From the NCBI GenBank assembly GCA_030641425.1, contig DAOWHM010000075.1, positions 1-5,102 on the forward strand: a stretch of 5,102 bases of DNA. The letters run 5' to 3'. Source of the DNA: Candidatus Bathyarchaeota archaeon. GTDB lineage: Archaea > Thermoproteota > Bathyarchaeia > Bathyarchaeales > SOJC01. Shown piece after piece: positions 1-5,102 of the stretch. The notes below the pieces were generated by a model. That model was not told the origin of the DNA and made no database searches. It worked only from the letters and a program-made list of their open reading frames with translations. Positions within the stretch are counted from its first letter, which is position 1. Each line of letters opens with the position of its first letter. Both the position numbers and the translations under genes were made by a program.

Positions 1-197
1 CGCTTAGAGACACCCATCATCCTGCCAAAACCAGGCATGTCCACAAGAACTAGACCACTGTTTAAAGGATGCTTCGATATGCTTCGTGTTGTTCCCGGAC
101 GCTTTCCGGTTACTACATCTAAGCCTACAATTTCTCTGATGATGCTGCTCTTACCTGCATTAGGCCTTCCAGTGAAAACCAAATACTCCTCAAGCAT
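1..197 (-). CDS. engB: EngB-type GTP-binding protein, 3' end off the window
   Basis: This is the N-terminal 65 residues of a TRAFAC-class GTPase of the EngB/YihA type, a family linked to ribosome assembly (family knowledge, mostly bacterial). Visible motifs are the G1 P-loop GRPNAGKSS at residues 10-18, a GKRPGTTR segment at about 31-38 in the switch I position, and the G3 motif DMPGFG at 53-58, followed by MMGVSK. The GKRPGTT and DMPGFG...GVSK segments are typical of archaeal EngB. The G4 and G5 motifs lie outside the window. The ATG at 197 places the P-loop nine residues from the N terminus, as usual in archaeal EngB. An in-frame GTG at 240-242 would add 15 residues; it lies about 24 bases after a CTAAAAAA box and so could be a leaderless start. 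A stop codon lies three codons upstream of that GTG. Family assignment is firm; the start is less so. Confidence 0.85.
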   Translation of the reverse strand, partial: MLEEYLVFTGRPNAGKSSIIREIVGLDVVTGKRPGTTRSISKHPLNSGLVLVDMPGFGRMMGVSK

Positions 198-358
198 ACT
201 AGTTATTATAGGGAAGGCATCTGATTTGCTTATCCCATTCACACATGTATCTTACCTGCCTTTTTTAGGGCTTAGCTGCTCGTAAGATTCTTTCTACTCT
301 ATGTAGGTTTTGGGGTTAAAATTTCGTCCCACACACACAATCAACGGCTGGGTGGCAA

Positions 359-413
359 TGCTCACTGACTAGCATGGAGTGAGTAATCAGTAATTCAGGC
401 TGAATAGTCACTG
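359..413. repeat. Cluster of short inverted repeats
   Basis: CTCACT (361-366) pairs with AGTGAG (378-383), and the stem extends to 359/385 through a G-T and a T-A pair. ATTCAG (393-398) and CTGAAT (400-405) form a perfect inverted repeat around one base. TGACTA (366-371) also matches TAGTCA (405-410), so alternative pairings exist. This could be a folded RNA, a protein-binding site or chance; nothing nearby decides which. Confidence 0.4.
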
Positions 414-450
414 GGTTAAACATGCATGGTCTATAGACTCTTAGAAGTTG

Positions 451-470
451 GGCAACAAAAATTTTTTGCC
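451..470 (-). terminator. Candidate terminator for the surface-protein gene
   Basis: The stretch GGCAACAAAAATTTTTTGCC is nearly self-complementary: GGCAA and TTGCC flank an A-run and a T-run. Read on the minus strand it supplies a short U-tract about 130 bases past the stop codon of the surface-protein gene, the direction in which that transcript would end. Archaeal termination depends mostly on U-tracts, so the hairpin may be incidental. The distance from the stop makes this tentative. Confidence 0.3.
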
Positions 471-600
471 TTGACGACGCAACCTTTTTTTTGTAGCCTT
501 ATTCGATGAATAGAGAATGATAATAAGCTACCAAATTGGAATGCGCGCATTTCTGAGACGATGGAGGAACAATGGATGCTTGCACTCATCGTGCGCAATT

Positions 601-2247
601 TTATGATATGGGTTTACGTGAGAACCAAGCGGTCCATCCCGAGTGAAATTCTTTTTTGGCTTCTTCTTTCCTTTTTCGGCGATAGTAGAGCCAAACAACC
701 ACTAGAATAATAATTAGGAATAGAAGGGGTAGAAGCCAGAGAAACCATACTAAGGGAAGTTCAGCCCTTGCCATAACACTTATGGAGCCATCTACAAACA
801 AGTTATTCCCAAGATTTTCCTCAGCAGCAACCTCACTAGCGTAAGCACTTAAAATGTAGCTTCCCTCCTGTAAGCCTCCTGTTTCCCAATGGAAAACTAT
901 AGAATCTTCAGATCCACTCTCCAAATCCACAACTAACCTTCCAATAATGACGGCGTCATAAAACAGAGTTACACCAAACGACTCTTCATAGTCACCGAAG
1001 TTCTTAACAAGAACGTAGACATCAACGCTATCACCAGTAAAGACTGATATGCTCGAAGGTTTTACATCTAAAACCGCGACATCATGCGCTCGCCCTATAA
1101 CCTCCACAGAGCCGTCGACCAGCAAGTTATTCTCAAGATTCTCTTCACCAACAACCGCATCAGCGTAAGCAAACAGTGTGTAGTTGCCTGCAGATACGTT
1201 CTTGGTGTTCCATTTGTACAGTAACGTTCTGTTCATGTCAGTTTCAAGGTTTTCTACGAGGGAGATGTCGATTGTTTGCGGGTTGGCGTGAGCATAGTAG
1301 AATAATGTAACGTTGAAGGATTCCTCGAAATATCCGAGATTCTTGACGATGACAGAAATGGTTACGTTTTCCCCCGCGTAAACAGATGTTCTGTGAGGTT
1401 TCACGTCAAGTACAGCGACATCATGGATAATATTCGTAATCGTGAAGGGCACAACAGCCTCTGGACAATAGGGAATTCCTCCGAGGCTTACTGGTGCTGT
1501 GTAAGCGTTCGCGTAGATGGTAGCGTCTCCAAAATGGGCGCTTTCAGGTATATACATTGGGTAATATCGATATGCAGTAGTAGTGTTGGATGGGATAATA
1601 AGATCGATTATCTCCATTGAGTCAAATACAATACTCATTGAATCGTAGAGGTTTATGGTTAGAGTTGCGTTCTTGCTGCTCAATGCAATATTCCGCAGAG
1701 TTAGTTCAACACCTAGTTGACTACCGCGAGGAAAGCTTTCTTGATATTCATACTGTCCGTTCACAGTTTTCATTGAAATGATCTCTATAACCCATCCGAC
1801 TTTGAAGGATAGGGTGTCTTGCACAGTTTGATCAGCTACTCTTGCGTTTCCGATGATTGTCCATTCTCCAAAGGCTGTTTCGTTGAAATGGGGTAATCTG
1901 AAACTTATCAGAGCAACTCCGTTTTCATTCGTGATTGCGGCTCTAGCAAAAGTTATGTTCCCTACAGAGTTTTTGGGACCGAAAATTTGGAAGGCTACAA
2001 GAAGACCCTCTTCTGGCCAGTCATGGTAAGTTACCAGAGCGAAAACTTTTACCTCTTCATCAGGGCTGAACGCATCACTTGACAGATTCGAGCCTTCGCC
2101 ATTGTAGAGTTCTTTCTGGGTGAAGAGATCAATCGCTCCTCCATCTTCAATGGAAAGTGAGGCTTCCACAGTTGCCAGTGCCAAACTTAGGAGAATCAAA
2201 CCTGCTATTGCTAAAGCTTGAAGGCGCCTATGCTGTGGAGTATGCAT
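601..2247 (-). CDS. Secreted, C-terminally membrane-anchored surface protein with two CARDB domains
   Basis: A 548-residue protein predicted to face the outside of the cell. Residues 1-29 form a Sec-type signal (HRR, then a hydrophobic stretch ALAIAGLILLSLALATVEA). Residues 36-150 resemble a macroglobulin-like beta-sandwich (ITNENGVALISFRLP at about 105-119, FKVGW at 148-152), a style I associate with Bathyarchaeia surface proteins. Residues 153-272 are probably another beta-rich domain. Residues 275-386 and 388-494 are tandem CARDB domains, each opening with HDVAVLDVKP and ending in an EENL-NNL-VDGS pattern. A transmembrane helix at about 498-521 is followed by RRKRKEE, a stop-transfer signal leaving a short cytoplasmic tail. 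CARDB modules are known in adhesive and surface proteins; the ligand here is unknown. There are ten N-glycosylation sequons, all before residue 360. It appears monocistronic. The ATG at 2247 gives a complete signal peptide. Adhesin, S-layer-associated protein or substrate-binding protein are all possible. Confidence 0.85.
   Translation of the reverse strand: MHTPQHRRLQALAIAGLILLSLALATVEASLSIEDGGAIDLFTQKELYNGEGSNLSSDAFSPDEEVKVFALVTYHDWPEEGLLVAFQIFGPKNSVGNITFARAAITNENGVALISFRLPHFNETAFGEWTIIGNARVADQTVQDTLSFKVGWVIEIISMKTVNGQYEYQESFPRGSQLGVELTLRNIALSSKNATLTINLYDSMSIVFDSMEIIDLIIPSNTTTAYRYYPMYIPESAHFGDATIYANAYTAPVSLGGIPYCPEAVVPFTITNIIHDVAVLDVKPHRTSVYAGENVTISVIVKNLGYFEESFNVTLFYYAHANPQTIDISLVENLETDMNRTLLYKWNTKNVSAGNYTLFAYADAVVGEENLENNLLVDGSVEVIGRAHDVAVLDVKPSSISVFTGDSVDVYVLVKNFGDYEESFGVTLFYDAVIIGRLVVDLESGSEDSIVFHWETGGLQEGSYILSAYASEVAAEENLGNNLFVDGSISVMARAELPLVWFLWLLPLLFLIIILVVVWLYYRRKRKEEAKKEFHSGWTAWFSRKPIS
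766..1425 (-). repeat. Tandem duplication encoding two CARDB domains
   Basis: Codons 275-386 (1090-1425) and 388-494 (766-1086) encode similar domains offset by 113 residues. Shared segments are HDVAVLDVKP, the VKN-G-EESF core, VTLFY, and EEN-NNL-VDGS. Similarity is visible in the DNA too, for example near 1109-1149 and 785-825 on the plus strand. The copies have diverged well beyond a recent duplication. Confidence 0.75.
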
Positions 2248-2569
2248 TATCCGCCATCAACCAAACAATGATCTAGAATACTTTAACAGATGTTTCGATG
2301 CACAAATATTACTGGAAATGATTCGTTCCGCAGGGGAAACTATTCCTAAACTCTACATAAACGGCATGCAAAAAGAATGGGGATGCTAGATAGTTGATTG
2401 TGGTGGTTCTTGCTCTGAAGTGGATAATGCTTGTTTCTTGCATGCATACAACGAGATCTATTTTCATAGTTCTTGTCTCCATGGAGTTCATATGTGACTC
2501 CCAAGGCACTGTTTTGGGCTATCTCCTATCGCCAGATTTTTCAGTAAGAATACCCAACTATTCTTTGAA
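2248..2569. other. Intergenic region between divergent surface-protein and zinc-finger genes
   Basis: About 320 bases upstream of two divergent genes. Besides the TATA-like element near 2280, it contains the palindrome CTCCATGGAG (2477-2486), TGCATGCA (about 2440-2447), and a small CCCAA/TTGGG hairpin (2500-2518). The T-rich ATTTTTCA near 2535-2542 is about 30 bases before the zinc-finger ATG and could be its weak TATA box. The short minus-strand frames here show no recognisable protein, and one runs into the zinc-finger gene, so I do not call them. Confidence 0.5.
2276..2290 (-). promoter_or_regulatory. Possible TATA box for the surface-protein gene
   Basis: On the minus strand the sequence reads CTGTTAAAGTATTC, with TTAAAGTA as a TATA-like element and GAAAC a short distance upstream. 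A start about 26 bases downstream would fall near 2257 and give a leader of roughly ten bases before the ATG at 2247, typical for archaea. The box deviates from consensus. Confidence 0.35.
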
Positions 2570-3241
2570 ATGAAGGACGAATGTCGTCTTTGTAAGAGAG
2601 TCTTATCGATATTTTTGTTGAGACATTGTCTTAAATGTGGAAGATTATACTGCCGAAGTTGCATGACCACGAATCTCTGGAGCGAACAGAGAGATCTCAT
2701 ATGTTTAAACTGCGCAAGAAGAATAGTTTCCTCACCACGCATTTTGTCGAAATACAATCCCTTAAAGAAATATCTGAGTCGAAGAGGCCGATATGCAAAT
2801 TTGATAAATCTTACCTTTTCAAAGGTTCAGGGGATCATTAATAGTGATCTGCCCTTTGGAGCCTTACGAAAGGAAGAATGGTGGAGAAATAGTAATTCCA
2901 CCACTCAAGGGCGCGCTTGGATGAGCTGTGGTTGGAAGGTTCAAAGTGTTAGTTTGAAAGATAGATTAGTCACATTCAAGAGGATAACTCAGGGTCAATC
3001 AGCTCCAGTACCTAGAAGAAAACGCAGAAAGAAGTCAGAGAAGAGACCCTTCACCCCAGTTCCTGTGAAACCCAGAAGAGTAAAAAGACCTTCCAAAACT
3101 AGAATCGCAAAGGTTTTAGCTAGAGCTAGAAACATTGAACGAAAGAGGGCGTCATCAACCCTCAAAACCAAGATGAAGCCAAAGTCCCTCTATGAGAAGA
3201 GAATGTACAAACCAGAAGCAAAACCCTCGCCTCAAGACTAA
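2570..3241 (+). CDS. FYVE/RING-like zinc finger protein with DUF7662-like domain and basic tail
   Basis: A 223-residue protein of unknown function in three parts. Residues 5-48 carry four CxxC pairs (C5/C8, C20/C23, C28/C31, C45/C48) with four residues between pairs two and three, the spacing of cross-brace FYVE/RING-type fingers that bind two zinc ions; LLRHCLKCGRLYC resembles the FYVE core. Residues 61-139 (KYNPLKKYLSRRG, LTFSKVQGII, LPFGA, WW, GRAWMSCGW, VTFKRI) resemble a small domain that occurs in many bacterial and archaeal proteins, which I believe is catalogued as DUF7662. Residues 144-223 are strongly basic (about 30 of 80 are Lys or Arg, including RRKRRKK) and probably disordered, suggesting nucleic acid or ribosome binding. 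The first available ATG sits four residues before the first cysteine, as expected for this finger. The gene lies 92 bases upstream of the DUF211 gene, which has its own promoter. The finger is clear; the molecular role is not. Confidence 0.8.
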   Translation: MKDECRLCKRVLSIFLLRHCLKCGRLYCRSCMTTNLWSEQRDLICLNCARRIVSSPRILSKYNPLKKYLSRRGRYANLINLTFSKVQGIINSDLPFGALRKEEWWRNSNSTTQGRAWMSCGWKVQSVSLKDRLVTFKRITQGQSAPVPRRKRRKKSEKRPFTPVPVKPRRVKRPSKTRIAKVLARARNIERKRASSTLKTKMKPKSLYEKRMYKPEAKPSPQD

Positions 3242-3287
3242 TCGAAAGTTCCACTAATGACATCTAAGTCCTTAGCAGCTCAAGAAT

Positions 3288-3302
3288 AGGTTAATATATA
3301 TC
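3288..3302 (+). promoter_or_regulatory. TATA box of the DUF211 gene
   Basis: TTAATATATA at 3291-3300 is a strong archaeal TATA-like element, centred about 38 bases before the ATG at 3334. Initiation about 26 bases downstream would fall near 3322, leaving a leader of roughly a dozen bases. No Shine-Dalgarno sequence is visible between there and the ATG, as is common with very short leaders. It indicates that the DUF211 gene can be transcribed on its own. Confidence 0.65.
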
Positions 3303-3333
3303 CTGAAACAGAACCATATCGAGTCGTCCCAAT

Positions 3334-3630
3334 ATGATAAGAAGGCTTATTCTAGATGTTTTGAAGCCTCATGAACCCAGCGTTATTGACCTTTCCCTTG
3401 GACTTAGCACCTTGAATGGCGTAGAAGGGGTAAACACGATTACCTACGAGATTGACCAACAGGTAGAAAACGTCAAAGTGATCATTGCCGGGAAAAACAT
3501 AGACTTTGATAGCATCAAGAAGAGGTTGGAAGAGATGGGTGCTACAATTCACTCTGTTGACGAAGTAGCCGCAGGCAAAAGGATTGTTGAAGAAGTCAGA
3601 ACACCTCAGGATAGATCAGCTCGAATTTGA
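3334..3630 (+). CDS. DUF211 family protein
   Basis: A 98-residue protein matching the archaeal DUF211 family in length and signatures: [13 protein letters not shown] at residues 3-15, the YEID segment at 38-41, and [10 protein letters not shown] near 73-82. The family is a compact ferredoxin-like alpha/beta fold of about 95-100 residues, known from structural genomics and without an assigned biochemical function. The TITYEID and [10 protein letters not shown] strands followed by the helix [12 protein letters not shown] agree with that fold. It is complete, with no signal peptide or membrane segment, so it is cytoplasmic. Its own TATA box lies upstream and a long T-run follows the stop, so it is probably a single-gene transcript. 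Confidence 0.88.
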   Translation: MIRRLILDVLKPHEPSVIDLSLGLSTLNGVEGVNTITYEIDQQVENVKVIIAGKNIDFDSIKKRLEEMGATIHSVDEVAAGKRIVEEVRTPQDRSARI

Positions 3631-3651
3631 GAGAATATTTCCTGTGAAGTC

Positions 3652-3673
3652 TCTTTTTTTTTAAACAAAAAAG
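3652..3673. terminator. Bidirectional T-run/A-run terminator between convergent genes
   Basis: CTTTTTTTTT (3653-3662) followed by AAAC and then AAAAAAG (3667-3673) makes a nearly symmetric element. On the plus strand it gives a nine-U tract about 23 bases after the DUF211 stop; on the minus strand it gives a six-U tract about 125 bases after the regulator stop. Oligo-U tracts are the main intrinsic termination signal in archaea, so one element may serve both genes. Confidence 0.65.
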
Positions 3674-3775
3674 TGTGATAGCCCATTCGATCATCTCCCC
3701 CTAATGGAATTCTGTATGGATCCAGAGGGTCGCAGCGTAAGCCACATAATCGCTACTGCACATGACACATAGTCG

Positions 3776-3787
3776 ATCTAATTAGAT
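3776..3787. repeat. 12-bp perfect palindrome after the winged-helix regulator gene
   Basis: ATCTAATTAGAT is a perfect palindrome ten bases beyond the stop codon (3798-3800) of the minus-strand regulator. It is AT-rich, with no loop and no adjacent U-tract, so a terminator role is doubtful. It may be chance. Confidence 0.3.
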
Positions 3788-3797
3788 AGGAATATAT

Positions 3798-4805
3798 TCA
3801 TTCGATTTCCGCGATTTCCTCTAAGAACTCTGCTATTTTCCTACCTTTTTCTGTGAGTTTGAAATTATGGGGTACTTCTCTCCGGAATACCAGTTTCTTG
3901 CCTCTGAGATTACGTAAGTACTTGTATGTTCTACGTAGGTTAATTCCAACTGACTTTGATAGGGTTCGAGCAGATGTGCCGGCTTGCGGAATCGCAGCGC
4001 AAATCCTTTTTTGAGTTGGTGAAATACGCTCCAGGTGTGTAGGTCTCTTCGTTCTGAAGTAGAAAATGCGATCCGAAGGTGAATCGCTATACATGAGGTT
4101 AAGTTTTCGTAGACGTTCTAAGATCCTTGATAGACTATTTGTAGGAGCTATCTGGAGAAGTTCGCCTCGAGTCTTCGCTCCATCTAGAAGGCTTCTGAGG
4201 ATTCGTTCCTCTTTACCCTGGGAGTTGATTGGTAGCTGTCCTTCGAAACTATGCCATCGCACTGCTTCAATGATTTTCTGGCCATATAATGTGAGTGTTA
4301 ACCGTTCATTGGTTTCCTTCACTAACCCCTCATTGATTAAAGGCTTTAAGTATTGATGGATTGTTTTTCGACTGTGGGAGTATTTGAAATCCTTAAGTTT
4401 TTTTTGTAAATTTTCTATTGATAGGGAGCGTGTTCTAAGTATGTTTAGTATTGTTAATCTTCTTTTGTTCTTTATAGTGTTTAGTAGTTTGAGCCTGTGA
4501 TTGGGTTCTGCGAGTAGTTTTGTTGTTTTATGGAGTTCTTTTTTAACTTTCCAAGTTTCACATTGTTCCACGCATGTCATTGGTGTGATAATACTGCAGT
4601 CTTTGCATCGTTCCTTCATTACCTGTAACGCCAGTTTTAAGCTATAGCCGTCGCTAATCATCTTTTGAGATAGCCACGCGGAGTCTCCCGCAAGCTTTCG
4701 GCTCTTCAGTTGCTCGCTGAGTGTGACGTGGGTCTTAGGGGCTTTGTCATTTTCAAATTTGCTTTTTTGAGGGGAGAAAGGAGAAGAGGTTTTTTTAAAA
4801 GTCAT
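3798..4805 (-). CDS. Transcription regulator with cysteine cluster and three winged-helix domains
   Basis: A 335-residue protein, probably a DNA-binding regulator. After a polar N terminus (1-30) and a helical segment (about 30-65) comes a cysteine cluster, C67xxC70 then C78xxxC82, within KERCKDC and ITPMTCVEQCETW, able to hold zinc, iron or a redox switch. Three winged-helix units follow: about 103-180 (NKRRLTILNIL, HQYLKPLINEGLVKE, LTLYGQKI), about 198-253 (EERILRSLLDG, ILERLRKLNL) and about 261-332 (SPTQKRICAAI, RTYKYLRNLRGKKLVFRR, FKLTEKGRKIAEFL). Each shows a helix-turn-helix then a beta-wing; the first and third resemble ArsR/MarR-type units. The same frame stays open to 5009, but the extra part reads antisense through the divergent gene and the operators. 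I start at 4805 because GAGGTGAT lies seven bases upstream; the ATG at 4814 overlaps that site. The two palindromes upstream suggest self-regulation (inference). The effector is unknown. Confidence 0.8.
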   Translation of the reverse strand: MTFKKTSSPFSPQKSKFENDKAPKTHVTLSEQLKSRKLAGDSAWLSQKMISDGYSLKLALQVMKERCKDCSIITPMTCVEQCETWKVKKELHKTTKLLAEPNHRLKLLNTIKNKRRLTILNILRTRSLSIENLQKKLKDFKYSHSRKTIHQYLKPLINEGLVKETNERLTLTLYGQKIIEAVRWHSFEGQLPINSQGKEERILRSLLDGAKTRGELLQIAPTNSLSRILERLRKLNLMYSDSPSDRIFYFRTKRPTHLERISPTQKRICAAIPQAGTSARTLSKSVGINLRRTYKYLRNLRGKKLVFRREVPHNFKLTEKGRKIAEFLEEIAEIE

Positions 4806-4812
4806 TTCTTCC

Positions 4813-4820
4813 ATCACCTC
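4813..4820 (-). promoter_or_regulatory. Perfect ribosome binding site fixing the regulator start
   Basis: On the minus strand the sequence is GAGGTGAT, an exact eight-base complement to the ATCACCTC end of archaeal 16S rRNA, with seven bases between it and the ATG at 4805. The upstream in-frame ATG (4812-4814) uses bases of this site and therefore cannot be its target. The adjacent palindrome begins one base beyond it, at 4821. Confidence 0.8.
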
Positions 4821-4836
4821 TATGACACACGTCATA
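4821..4836. promoter_or_regulatory. Palindromic operator, copy 1
   Basis: TATGACACACGTCATA is a perfect inverted repeat of 6-bp arms around four bases. It abuts the ribosome binding site of the three-winged-helix regulator and lies near that gene's predicted transcription start, so a bound dimer would block its expression. It shares both arms with copy 2; only the central bases differ. Confidence 0.75.
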
Positions 4837-4840
4837 ATAA

Positions 4841-4856
4841 TATGACATGCGTCATA
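4841..4856. promoter_or_regulatory. Palindromic operator, copy 2
   Basis: TATGACATGCGTCATA has the same arms as copy 1 and its centre is exactly 20 bp away, about two turns of DNA, so two dimers could sit on the same face. Its outer edge touches the TATA-like element at 4857-4864 and would cover the adjacent TFB-binding position of the rightward promoter. The cognate regulator is not proven; either flanking gene product is a candidate. Confidence 0.75.
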
Positions 4857-4872
4857 CTTAAATACCTTTCCC
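4857..4872. promoter_or_regulatory. Shared TATA-like element of the divergent regulator genes
   Basis: CTTAAATA at 4857-4864 reads TATTTAAG on the minus strand, where it is preceded by GGAAAGG, a fair BRE. In that direction transcription would start near 4835, inside operator copy 1, leaving a leader of about 30 bases. In the plus direction it would start near 4886, about 14 bases before the ATG at 4900. A second box, GTTTATATGG (4875-4884, minus), could drive a longer leftward transcript. Confidence 0.5.
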
Positions 4873-4899
4873 CCTCCATATAAACGGAGCAAAAAGCTA

Positions 4900-5102
4900 A
4901 TGAAACTACCCTGCGAAATCGCTGTAAAATCAGTTGTACCAGCCATCAGAGCTCTCCTCGCAGAAGAACTCATTAAAGCCCATGAAATGAAACAAAGTGA
5001 TGCAGCCAACTTACTAGGAATAACTCAAACTGCGATAAGCAAATACATACATCACGTACGAGGAAGAACTCTATCAATGGAAGGAGAAAGTAAAGTAACA
5101 CA
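4900..5102 (+). CDS. XRE-family transcriptional regulator, 3' end off the window
   Basis: The first 67 residues of a helix-turn-helix regulator. The N terminus (MKLPCEIAVKSVVPAIRALLAEELI) is the signature of an archaeal family of predicted regulators with an XRE-type domain (COG2522-like, from memory). The helix-turn-helix spans about 30-54: KQSDAANLLGITQTAISKYI, followed by a basic HHVRGR. Members often carry a further C-terminal region with cysteines, not visible here. GGAG at 4886-4889 lies ten bases before the ATG. The gene is divergent from the three-winged-helix regulator, and the two palindromes lie just behind its promoter, so the pair may be co-controlled. Family assignment is good; ligand and targets are unknown. 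Confidence 0.82.
   Translation, partial: MKLPCEIAVKSVVPAIRALLAEELIKAHEMKQSDAANLLGITQTAISKYIHHVRGRTLSMEGESKVT

Larger units (their letters stand above)
198..600. other. Gene-poor intergenic region between engB and the surface-protein gene
   Basis: About 400 bases without a credible gene. The plus-strand reading frame at 37-285 is only the antisense shadow of the engB start. On the minus strand, CTAAAAAA near 262-270 and CGAAATTTTAA near 316-327 are possible engB promoter elements, both weak. The rest holds a group of inverted repeats at 359-413, a near-symmetric A/T hairpin at 451-470, a run of eight T at 485-492, and the palindrome ATGCGCGCAT at 541-550. I found no tRNA T-loop and no convincing C/D box pair. 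Confidence 0.6.

Noticed and set aside
37..285. 82-residue plus-strand reading frame
   Set aside because: It is the antisense of a clear EngB GTPase (GRPNAGKSS and DMPGFG on the minus strand) and resembles no protein itself.
503..557. Possible C/D box small RNA (GATGA, ATGATAA, CTGA)
   Set aside because: The C box matches only five of seven positions, the internal box is too close to it, and no D' box fits.
947..959. ATGACGGCGTCAT, resembling the operator palindromes
   Set aside because: The spacer is three bases rather than four, and it lies inside the coding region of the surface protein, far from any start. Probably chance.
2309..2509. 66-residue minus-strand reading frame in the intergenic region
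   Set aside because: No ribosome binding site, domain or convincing composition; a random open frame is the simpler reading.
2488..2757. 89-residue minus-strand reading frame over the zinc-finger start
   Set aside because: It is antisense to the conserved four-CxxC region and has no recognisable features.
3761..3776. CATGACACATAGTCGA, a degenerate operator-like sequence past the regulator stop
   Set aside because: Only the left arm resembles the operator; the right arm does not form the inverted repeat.
4066..4356. 96-residue plus-strand reading frame
   Set aside because: It is antisense to the first and second winged-helix domains of the regulator.

Overview
The window looks archaeal. Short leaders follow TATA-like boxes, one ribosome binding site matches the 16S rRNA 3' end exactly, and the recognisable proteins belong to archaeal families: an EngB-type GTPase, a DUF211 protein, an XRE-type regulator beginning MKLPCE, and a CARDB surface protein. 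The N-terminal domain of the surface protein resembles extracellular proteins common in Bathyarchaeia. I therefore favour a Bathyarchaeia-like lineage of the TACK archaea, as an inference from remembered protein style rather than a search.

Layout from left to right. The 5' part of an EngB-like GTPase gene (minus strand) runs off the left edge. A gene-poor stretch of about 400 bases follows, with several small inverted repeats. Next is a minus-strand gene for a large secreted protein with a C-terminal membrane anchor, an N-terminal macroglobulin-like region and two tandem CARDB domains. After about 320 non-coding bases come two plus-strand genes: a 223-residue protein joining a FYVE/RING-like four-CxxC zinc finger, a compact middle domain and a very basic tail, then a DUF211 protein behind a clear TATA box. 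A symmetric T-run/A-run separates these from a convergent minus-strand gene for a 335-residue regulator with a cysteine cluster and three winged-helix domains. At the right edge, divergent from that regulator, begins an XRE-family regulator cut by the window end.

The most striking feature is the space between the two divergent regulators. It holds two perfect palindromes, TATGACACACGTCATA and TATGACATGCGTCATA, centred exactly 20 bp apart and lying between a shared TATA-like element and the start of the three-winged-helix gene. This looks like a self-contained two-regulator switch whose signal and targets are unknown. The second point of interest is the zinc-finger/middle-domain/basic-tail protein, an arrangement I cannot match to a described system. 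No mobile element, CRISPR array, rRNA or tRNA was seen.
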